Below are positions 16,821 through 23,084 of a DNA stretch of 35,363 bases, in pieces. The stretch is taken from the NCBI RefSeq assembly GCF_000445125.1, contig NZ_ATHL01000077.1:1-35363 (forward strand), read 5' to 3'. The notes beneath the pieces were generated by a model, which worked only from the letters and a program-made list of their open reading frames with translations, ran no database searches and was not told the DNA's origin. The translations under genes and the position numbers were made by a program. Each line of letters starts with the position of its first letter. Within the stretch, counting starts at the first letter, position 1. Source of the DNA: Novosphingobium lindaniclasticum LE124. GTDB taxonomy: Bacteria > Pseudomonadota > Alphaproteobacteria > Sphingomonadales > Sphingomonadaceae.

Positions 16821-17140
16821 GTCCGTTCGAACCGGACCAGGAGGGCGCCACCTTCCACCCGCGTCTCGTACTTGCGCACGTCGCGGGTCAGAGGCTTGCA
16901 CAGTGCCTTGCCGCTGCGCACGTCGAATGCGCCGGCGTGCAGGGGGCATTCGATCTCGTAGCCGTCCAGATCGCCATCCGAGAGCAGCGCGTTCCCATGC
17001 GAGCACAGATCGTCGATCACGAAGACTTCCTCATCGACCACGAAGATACCCAGCTTGTGCCCATCGACCACGACGCCGCGGCATTCGCCGCCGTCCATCA
17101 GGTCGTCCAGGTTGCCGAGATCAAGCCACGGCACGCTCAC
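16817..17140 (-). CDS. Rieske-type [2Fe-2S] ferredoxin
   Basis: Electron carrier of 107 residues. The Rieske cluster ligands are Cys46 and His48 (CSHG) and Cys65 and His68 (CPLHAG), the spacing used by dioxygenase ferredoxins. It should pass electrons from the reductase encoded at 19438-20634 to the oxygenase at 21728-23014. I chose the GTG at 17140, which overlaps the preceding stop as GTGA just as the next gene does; a second GTG two codons later is the alternative. Unusually, it sits between the PyrDB-like and asparaginase-like genes, away from its partners. Confidence 0.9.
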   Translation of the reverse strand: MSVPWLDLGNLDDLMDGGECRGVVVDGHKLGIFVVDEEVFVIDDLCSHGNALLSDGDLDGYEIECPLHAGAFDVRSGKALCKPLTRDVRKYETRVEGGALLVRFERT

Positions 17141-18075
17141 AGCGAACCCTGGCGTGCGAGCTGTTCGGGAGAGAACATGCGCATGGCGCCGGTCAGCTTG
17201 CTGACCTTGGCGATCCCGCGACGTTCGCAATAGGCTGTGAGATCGTCGAGCAGTTTCACCATGGCAGTAGGCTGGACGAAGCTCTGCGTACCCATCTGCA
17301 CGGCCGTGGCGCCCGCCAGCATGTATTCGATGGCATCCGCAGCATTGGACACGCCGCCGCAACCGATCACCGGGATCGAAACGGCCTGTGCGCATTGGTA
17401 GACCATCCGCATGATCACGGGCTTGGTGGCCGGACCCGTGATACCGCCCATCAGGTTGGCGACGCGCGGCTGCCAGGTCTCGATATCGATTGCCATGGCC
17501 AGCATCGCATTCGCGGTCACAAGCGCATCGGCGCCACCATTCTCCGCCGCCCGGGCGATCACCGCGATGTCTCCCACGTTGGGGGAGAGCTTCGCCCACA
17601 CCGGCAGGTGCGTTGCCGCCTTCATCGCGCGGATCACTTCCTCAGTGGCGACAGGGTCCATCCCGAAGGCAAGTCCGTCCTTCTTGAGATTGGGGCACGA
17701 GATGTTTGCTTCGATCGCAACGACGCCCGAGTCAGACAGCTTGGCTGCCAGCGCCCCGAACCCTTCCGTCGTATCGGCGGAAATCGACGCGACGATCGGC
17801 GTGTTGAACTTCTGGTAGAACGGGACGGTCTTGTTCAGATAGTAATCGGTGCCCTTGCTGGGAATGCCGATCGAGAACAGCGTGGAGTTCTGAAGCTCGG
17901 CCACACGCGGCGGAGCGTTCCCTTCACGCAGATCGTCGGTGAACGTCTTGGTGACGATCGCACCGAGGCGGCTCAGATCGAAGACGTCGGCCATGCCCTC
18001 GGCCAAAGTGCCGGAGCCCGGCATGATCGGATTGGCGAGCGTGATATCGCCTATGCGTACGGAAAGATCCGTCAC
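17137..18075 (-). CDS. PyrDB-like FMN dehydrogenase
   Basis: Homologue of class 1B dihydroorotate dehydrogenase catalytic subunit, 312 residues, a TIM barrel binding FMN. It keeps Lys43, the catalytic Cys127 with its Asn pair (ANISCPNLK), Lys162 and the phosphate-binding GCGGVSNAADA. The loop that in PyrD enzymes reads N-x-x-G-L and holds orotate is FSIGI here (residues 67-71), and the later Asn-Ser/Thr pair is Asn189-Ala190. It therefore likely oxidises or reduces a different ring compound. Its start overlaps the PyrK-like gene by four bases, so the two form one enzyme. A biosynthetic pyrD role is unlikely in this catabolic operon. Confidence 0.87.
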   Translation of the reverse strand: MTDLSVRIGDITLANPIMPGSGTLAEGMADVFDLSRLGAIVTKTFTDDLREGNAPPRVAELQNSTLFSIGIPSKGTDYYLNKTVPFYQKFNTPIVASISADTTEGFGALAAKLSDSGVVAIEANISCPNLKKDGLAFGMDPVATEEVIRAMKAATHLPVWAKLSPNVGDIAVIARAAENGGADALVTANAMLAMAIDIETWQPRVANLMGGITGPATKPVIMRMVYQCAQAVSIPVIGCGGVSNAADAIEYMLAGATAVQMGTQSFVQPTAMVKLLDDLTAYCERRGIAKVSKLTGAMRMFSPEQLARQGSL

Positions 18076-18929
18076 AGCACGGTCTCCTCAAGATTGAATA
18101 CAGGTCCGTCCCAGCAGACGCGGCGATAGCCCACGGTGCGCGTTCCATCTGCTGCAGTGTTACGAAACGGCATGACGCAGGCAAAGCACATGCCCAGAGC
18201 ACAGCCCATCCGTTGTTCCAGCGCCACCTGCCCGGCGATCCCGAATTCAGTCGAAAAGTCCTGCAGCAGCCGCGTCAGCCGCTTTGAACCGCAGGTCGCG
18301 ACGAAATCTATCGGGCGATCGGCATGAACGCGGCGCAGCAAAGCTTCGAGCGATGTCGTGTCGCTGTTTCCCACGTCGTCGGTCACGATGACCACTTCTG
18401 CACCGTCACTGCGCAAGGCGTCTTCCGCCATTAGCAGGGAGGCCATGCGCGCGGACAGGATCGCAGTGACCTTTGCTCCTGCAGCGACTGCCTCCTGCGC
18501 CAACGGCGCAAGGGTCGCGAGCCCGACGCCGCGGCCAATCATCACGACATGCTGCGTGCCCCTGGGCAAAGTGAAGCCCTGACCGACCGGTCCCAGCGCA
18601 TCGAGGGTATCGCCCTGCCCGAGCGTAGCAAGGCCGCGGGTGCCGCTGCCCTGCACCTTGTACAGGAAGTGCAGCTGACCCTGCTCACGGTCAATGCGAT
18701 GAATGCTCATCGGACGGCGCAGGAAGTTGCCCGATTCCCCGTCGGGCGGGCACATCAGATGAAAGAACTGGCCCGCTTTCGCCGCGAGCGCGATTGCAGG
18801 CGCATCGACGATCAGCAGGCGATATTCCTCGTTCACCCAGTCATTGGAGACGATGGTGCAGAGGTTTTCCGCAACGGGAAAGCTGTCACCGGCTCCGGCT
18901 TCATCAGGTTTGACCGCGCAAAGGCTCAT
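18072..18929 (-). CDS. PyrK-like FAD/[2Fe-2S] electron-transfer subunit
   Basis: Partner of the PyrDB-like protein, 285 residues. A ferredoxin-reductase-like FAD domain (RRPMSIHRID near 71-80) is followed by an NAD-binding domain (VVMIGRGVGLATLAPL, 128-143). A C-terminal [2Fe-2S] site has Cys243, Cys248, Cys251 and Cys272, the PyrK pattern. In class 1B enzymes it links the FMN site to NAD(H). About 20 residues precede the FAD domain and look poorly conserved. It overlaps both neighbours by four bases. It could also feed the Rieske ferredoxin, but a dedicated reductase exists in the same operon. Confidence 0.87.
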   Translation of the reverse strand: MSLCAVKPDEAGAGDSFPVAENLCTIVSNDWVNEEYRLLIVDAPAIALAAKAGQFFHLMCPPDGESGNFLRRPMSIHRIDREQGQLHFLYKVQGSGTRGLATLGQGDTLDALGPVGQGFTLPRGTQHVVMIGRGVGLATLAPLAQEAVAAGAKVTAILSARMASLLMAEDALRSDGAEVVIVTDDVGNSDTTSLEALLRRVHADRPIDFVATCGSKRLTRLLQDFSTEFGIAGQVALEQRMGCALGMCFACVMPFRNTAADGTRTVGYRRVCWDGPVFNLEETVL

Positions 18930-19441
18930 CGAGAAAATTCCGTCGCTACAGGAACCGGCATGTGGCCGGCAGAAAGGGGAAATATCTGGACCTGCTCGAA
19001 CCGCATTGTCGCGATCAGCCAGGATCCATCAAATTGACGTTCGAACCGCTGACGGGTGATACCGCCGAGCAGTACCGGCGCGACCTCTCCGTCGCGGATA
19101 CCGATCTGCCACAAGCGCCAGCGCGTCTGCGCGGTATTACCATCTAGCGCGAATTCGGGTGCGAGATAATAGTGCAGCGCAAAGTGCCACGGGGGACGGG
19201 CGAACCACTCGGTCAGACCCGTGCGCCCGGTAATCTCTCCGCCGAACTCGCCGCCCTCCCAGACGGCATCCTGCGTAAAGCACGATGCCTGCCCTACCGC
19301 AGCTGCGGTCATCGCCTCAGCGGCGACGCGCTGACGGTCTGCTCCGTACTTCGCATCGGCAAAAGCCGCATAGCGCGCCTGGGTGTGCTGGATGGCCAGT
19401 TCGGCCTCGACCCGCGCCAGCCTGGCTTCGATATCGCTCAT
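18926..19441 (-). CDS. NTF2/SnoaL-like protein
   Basis: A 171-residue protein that looks like the NTF2/SnoaL fold: an N-terminal helix (EARLARVEAELAIQHTQARY), then FTQDAVWEGGEFGGEITGRTG, and late strands around WLIATMRFEQVQIF. The fold includes Rieske dioxygenase beta subunits, polyketide cyclases and the IacI-type proteins of auxin degradation. It could serve as a small subunit of the oxygenase here, although it is encoded five genes away from it, or as an isomerase or cyclase. It overlaps both flanking genes by four bases. Confidence 0.7.
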   Translation of the reverse strand: MSDIEARLARVEAELAIQHTQARYAAFADAKYGADRQRVAAEAMTAAAVGQASCFTQDAVWEGGEFGGEITGRTGLTEWFARPPWHFALHYYLAPEFALDGNTAQTRWRLWQIGIRDGEVAPVLLGGITRQRFERQFDGSWLIATMRFEQVQIFPLSAGHMPVPVATEFSR

Positions 19442-20634
19442 GCGAGGGCCTTCAACGCCTGCACCGGATCGCCAAGCTGCGCATCTGTCACCGGTACGCG
19501 ATCAAGGATCAGTCGTTCGACATGCTTGCGCTGCTTGCCCTCACCCAACAACACAGCGCCGACCAACCGGTCGCCGTCGAGCTGGAAGAGGCAGGCTTTG
19601 CCCGTTGCCGGATCGCCGCGTACGACTTCGCGATCACCGGCGCAGAAGCCCACGACCTGGATGTTGTGCCCGAGCTGATCGGTCCACATCCACGGCAGTT
19701 CCGAATAAGGCTCCTCACCGCCGAGCAGGATTTGCGCGACGGCCTGGGCCTGATTTTCGGCATTGCGCCAGGTTTCCTGCCGCAGGGCACGGCCGTAGAT
19801 CGGGCTGCTGGAAAGCGCCACGTCGCCGACCGCATAGATATGTTCGTGCCCTTCAACGCGGCAATGCGCGTCAGTGGGGACGCCATCGGCCCCGGCAGCC
19901 ACGACAGAAGCGAAAGCCGCCGTGGCGGGCGCCGCGCCCGTCGCGAGCAGAACGGTATCGGCCGCGATCACCGACCCGTCGTCGAGAATGACAGCATCGC
20001 CGTGGATCTCGGAAACGCCCCTGCCAAGACGCAGATCCGTGCCCGCTGCGCGGTGCTGCTCAGCCAGCCAGTGCGATGCACTGGGAGAGAGAATACGCGC
20101 CATGACCCGCTCGGCGGGCTCGATCACGCAAATCGCTACGCCATGCCCACGCGCACTGGAGGCAACTTCGAGCCCGATGACGCCCGCACCGATTATGACG
20201 AGGTTCTTCGCCGCCGTGATGGCGGACTTCAGGCGCAGGGCATCGTCGATCGTGCGAAGGACGTGGACGTGCGAAAGGTCATTGCCGGGGATCGGAGGTC
20301 GACGCGCGTCGGCTCCAGTTGCGATCACCAGGCGGTCCCACTCGATCGTCTCTCCGTCAGCGGTGCTGACGGTCCGCTCGACCGGATCGACAGACGTGAC
20401 CCGACCCACCCGACGCTCGAACCTGCAGGCCTCGCTTGCTTCACACACAGGCAGGCTGAATTCAGCGACGTCCTGCTTTCCAAGGAGGAACTCCTTGGAA
20501 AGCGCAGGCCGCTCGTAGGGAATATGAACCTCCTCACCGACAAGCACGATCTCGCCCGCAAATCCGCCTTCGACAAGATGCTGAGCAACGCGCCCTCCCG
20601 CATGTCCGGCGCCGACGATGAGGACGCGGGTCAT
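19438..20634 (-). CDS. Ferredoxin reductase (FAD, NAD(P)H)
   Basis: Flavoprotein of 398 residues of the dioxygenase ferredoxin reductase type (BphA4/rubredoxin-reductase-like). An FAD-binding fold starts at residue 3 (RVLIVGAGHAGG), an NAD-binding fold lies at about 145 (LVIIGAGVIGLEVASS), and a second FAD segment reads IYAVGDVA. The C-terminal domain with WMWTDQLGHNIQVVG is the ferredoxin-contact part of this family. The start is the ATG at 20634 in an ATGA overlap with the cupin stop. It should reduce the Rieske ferredoxin encoded further downstream. Confidence 0.92.
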   Translation of the reverse strand: MTRVLIVGAGHAGGRVAQHLVEGGFAGEIVLVGEEVHIPYERPALSKEFLLGKQDVAEFSLPVCEASEACRFERRVGRVTSVDPVERTVSTADGETIEWDRLVIATGADARRPPIPGNDLSHVHVLRTIDDALRLKSAITAAKNLVIIGAGVIGLEVASSARGHGVAICVIEPAERVMARILSPSASHWLAEQHRAAGTDLRLGRGVSEIHGDAVILDDGSVIAADTVLLATGAAPATAAFASVVAAGADGVPTDAHCRVEGHEHIYAVGDVALSSSPIYGRALRQETWRNAENQAQAVAQILLGGEEPYSELPWMWTDQLGHNIQVVGFCAGDREVVRGDPATGKACLFQLDGDRLVGAVLLGEGKQRKHVERLILDRVPVTDAQLGDPVQALKALA

Positions 20635-20951
20635 GCTGGTGCCCCGGGAACGCGCACGAGTACGCGGTAGAGCAGTCCGCCGTTTTCGCCATCGCAGCGC
20701 CATTCGCGCGGCTCACCCGGAGGGATCACGATGCCCTCGCCGGTGGAGAGGTCATAGACCTCGCCTGCGGCCTCGACATGGAACTCGCCTTCCAGCACGG
20801 CAGCCACTTCCTCGAAAGCGTGGTCATCATGCGGAGACAGCGTCTCGCCGTTCACGAACCGGCGCAGTGCCGCCTCGAGATGATCCCCACCGCCGGAAGT
20901 CGGGGCGCCATGGACAGGCGTGGGAATGGTGGTGCAACCTGCAGTTCTCAT
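20631..20951 (-). CDS. Small cupin protein, first of a pair
   Basis: Single-domain cupin of 106 residues. His41, His44 and Glu48 lie in the first cupin motif (SPHDDHAFEEVAAVLEGEF), and the second reads GEGIVIPPGEPREW, where the usual metal-binding His is not present. It may bind metal incompletely or act as a binding protein. It overlaps the next cupin and the reductase by four bases on either side. Function unknown. Confidence 0.75.
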   Translation of the reverse strand: MRTAGCTTIPTPVHGAPTSGGGDHLEAALRRFVNGETLSPHDDHAFEEVAAVLEGEFHVEAAGEVYDLSTGEGIVIPPGEPREWRCDGENGGLLYRVLVRVPGAPA

Positions 20952-21370
20952 GCGGCATCGTCCCGGTTCTTAAGCGGATAGTACGGTGCACCGTCTTCCG
21001 GGCCGAACTCGGCGCGAGGCGGCGTCACCACGTTGAGACGCATGCTGGCGCCTTCAGGACCCATGAAGTTCTCGCCGTAGTGAGACAGGCCACCCGGGAT
21101 GACCAGGGCCATGTTGGGCGCCATGTCCGTCACTGGGTCTTCGGGATCGCCGAGGCCCGGCCCTTCGATCACGTTGCAGCCGCCGATGATCTGGAGCGAG
21201 ATTTCCTCGCCATGATGGTGCGCCTTGGCCGGAATCTCCGGCCCCTTGGGCGCAACGAACTTGACCACCGAGACGCTGACGTTCGTTCCAAACAGGTGCT
21301 TGGTGTAAAGGCCATCCTCGACTACGGTCTTCAGACCCTGGTCGATGGCGAAAACGCGGCACTTGGCCAT
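20948..21370 (-). CDS. Cupin protein, second of a pair
   Basis: Single-domain cupin of 140 residues with a complete-looking metal site: His51-His53 and Glu55/56 (AHHHGEEISLQIIGG) and His97 (PGGLSHYGEN). It could be a small metal-dependent dioxygenase or isomerase. GGAG lies seven bases before the ATG. It shares only the general fold with the following cupin, so the two look like different partners, not a recent duplication. It starts 11 bases after the unknown 111-aa gene. Confidence 0.78.
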   Translation of the reverse strand: MAKCRVFAIDQGLKTVVEDGLYTKHLFGTNVSVSVVKFVAPKGPEIPAKAHHHGEEISLQIIGGCNVIEGPGLGDPEDPVTDMAPNMALVIPGGLSHYGENFMGPEGASMRLNVVTPPRAEFGPEDGAPYYPLKNRDDAA

Positions 21371-21381
21371 AGCAGTTCTCC

Positions 21382-21717
21382 TCAGTGCGCCGGACGCAGG
21401 ACGAAGTCTTCCTGCGCCGGAAAACGGCGGGAATCGTAGCCGTCGATGACTTCGGGCTGATGGTAGGACTCGATCGCCGGAGCGATCTCGGCCAGCGAGA
21501 GCAGCATGTGGAACAGCGGCTTGTCGTCTTCGGGCATCTCGGCCAACGGCTGTCGATCGAGATAGGCGACAATGCCCTGAACTTCGGGAATGATCGCATC
21601 CGCGAACGCCTGCAGGTCATCCTGCGGCAGGCTCAGGCGGCGGATGTTGCGCTCGGTTTCGGTCGCCAGGCACCAGGCGCTGAACGGTTCGAGCTGTGCG
21701 AATTGAGTGGGAAGCAT
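21382..21717 (-). CDS. Unknown 111-residue protein of the Rieske operon
   Basis: Not recognised. It has a good ribosome binding site (GAGGA six bases before ATG) and is placed 10 bases after the oxygenase gene. The protein is acidic and probably helical, without a signal peptide, membrane segment or Cys cluster (one Cys at residue 16). It has conserved-looking aromatic/acidic patches such as LEPFSAWCLATETERNIRRL and ESYHQPEVIDGYDSRRFPAQ. Its position immediately behind the alpha subunit suggests an accessory or small subunit of the oxygenase. Confidence 0.7.
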   Translation of the reverse strand: MLPTQFAQLEPFSAWCLATETERNIRRLSLPQDDLQAFADAIIPEVQGIVAYLDRQPLAEMPEDDKPLFHMLLSLAEIAPAIESYHQPEVIDGYDSRRFPAQEDFVLRPAH

Positions 21718-21727
21718 GGGCGTGTCC

Positions 21728-23014
21728 TCAGGCGGGGATCGGCTCGGCCGGCGTGCGGCCCAGAACGCGTTCGATGACTTCGAAGGCATGGCGGACCATG
21801 ATTTCGTAGTCCTGCAGGATCATGTGCGACTTCGCGCCGGTCTCACAGGCGGACTGGGTGCGTTCGAGGGTCGAGAAGTCCTCCAGCAGCACGTCACGCA
21901 GCTGGACCTTCATGTACTCCTGGTAGAAGCGGCCGCCCGCAGTCAGCATCTCGGGATAATAGACGCGCGCCTCAACCAGGGTACGATCATGCGCGATCGG
22001 ACGGAAGTTGTAGGCCTGAAAATAGTTCGGGCGCAGCGACAGATAGAAGTCCGGGAACACGACATTGATGTCGAACATCCAGTCCGGGCTTCCGGTCCAG
22101 TTCACGCCTTCGGGAAGCTCCTCCATCGGGAACTCGTAGCGTGCACCGCCTGCTCCAGCCTTCAGGGCGGCTGCCGAAATCGGCTTGGCCGCCGCAGATT
22201 CTGCCAGTGCCTCCTCAAGCGCTGCACCGCCTGCAGTCACGGCCTTGGGATTGCCGTAGACGGTCTTGGTGTTCCCGGCGAGCGAGAGGCGGCGATGATA
22301 GTCGCCGCACAGGCCGTCGAGCGGACGCATCGAGCCACCGCTCTCGGTCTTGATCGAATCCGCGATCGAATTCCCGTGAACGTAGGCGACGTGGTAGGCT
22401 TCCTGGAAGGCGTCGAGCGCCAGCTTCCAGTTGCAGTCGACCTCGGTGGTCCACGAAAAGCACGAGGTCATCTTGTCGAAGGGATAGCCTTCGACGTTGC
22501 CATACATCGGCTCCATGAAGTCGGCGAGCGTCATCGCCGGATTCGGATCGACGTGGATGAAGATGAACCCTTGCCAGATCTCGCAGGCGACGGTCGTCAG
22601 ACCATACTTGCAACGATCGAGGTCGAAGAAGCAGTCCTCGTCGGGCACCCCGGTCAGGTTGCCTTCGAGGTCGTAGGCCCAGCCGTGGAACTTGCAGAAG
22701 AACTTACGGGTGTTGCCGCGTTCCTCATAGACAATCTGGTTCATGCGGTGCGCGCACACGTTGTGCATGGCGCGGATATCACCCTTCTTGGTGCGCACGA
22801 TAATGATCGAGGCATCGCACGCGGGCAGGTCCTTGACGAAGAAGTCCCCAGCCTTGGGCAGTTCCTCTACCCGTCCGACATGGAGCCAGGTTTTGCGGAA
22901 CAGCTTTGATTTCTCCTCCTGCCAATACTGCTCGCTGATGTAGGGCTCGATCGGGATCGGGCCGCGACCGAGCTCGGGGTATTTGTCGTGGAGGCGATGG
23001 GGAACTTCGGTCAC
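21728..23014 (-). CDS. Rieske oxygenase, alpha subunit
   Basis: Ring-hydroxylating (or N-/O-demethylating) Rieske oxygenase, 428 residues from the GTG at 23014, which follows CGGAG by six bases. Starting further upstream would run into the TonB receptor gene. The Rieske ligands are Cys87, His89, Cys107 and His110. The mononuclear iron region is NWKLALDAFQEAYHVAYVH with His208 and His213. The residue usually Asp that links the two metal sites between subunits is Glu205, as in carnitine or choline monooxygenase-type enzymes. An insert rich in Ala/Lys at about 240-290 is notable. Substrate unknown; ferredoxin and reductase are in the same operon. Confidence 0.92.
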   Translation of the reverse strand: MTEVPHRLHDKYPELGRGPIPIEPYISEQYWQEEKSKLFRKTWLHVGRVEELPKAGDFFVKDLPACDASIIIVRTKKGDIRAMHNVCAHRMNQIVYEERGNTRKFFCKFHGWAYDLEGNLTGVPDEDCFFDLDRCKYGLTTVACEIWQGFIFIHVDPNPAMTLADFMEPMYGNVEGYPFDKMTSCFSWTTEVDCNWKLALDAFQEAYHVAYVHGNSIADSIKTESGGSMRPLDGLCGDYHRRLSLAGNTKTVYGNPKAVTAGGAALEEALAESAAAKPISAAALKAGAGGARYEFPMEELPEGVNWTGSPDWMFDINVVFPDFYLSLRPNYFQAYNFRPIAHDRTLVEARVYYPEMLTAGGRFYQEYMKVQLRDVLLEDFSTLERTQSACETGAKSHMILQDYEIMVRHAFEVIERVLGRTPAEPIPA

Positions 23015-23084
23015 CGGGTTGCTCCGATTGTAGGCGTTGGAAGTGGGCCCCGGGCCGCCTTTCAGGCGCCCCAGGATGCTCGCA

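Noticed and set aside
16821..17006. N-terminal extension of the asparaginase-like protein
   Set aside because: The extra residues are an out-of-frame reading of the ferredoxin gene; the GTG at 16820 gives the normal family start.
17137..18929. Housekeeping pyrimidine biosynthesis genes pyrD and pyrK
   Set aside because: They are embedded with four-base overlaps in a catabolic operon, and substrate-loop residues differ from true dihydroorotate dehydrogenases.
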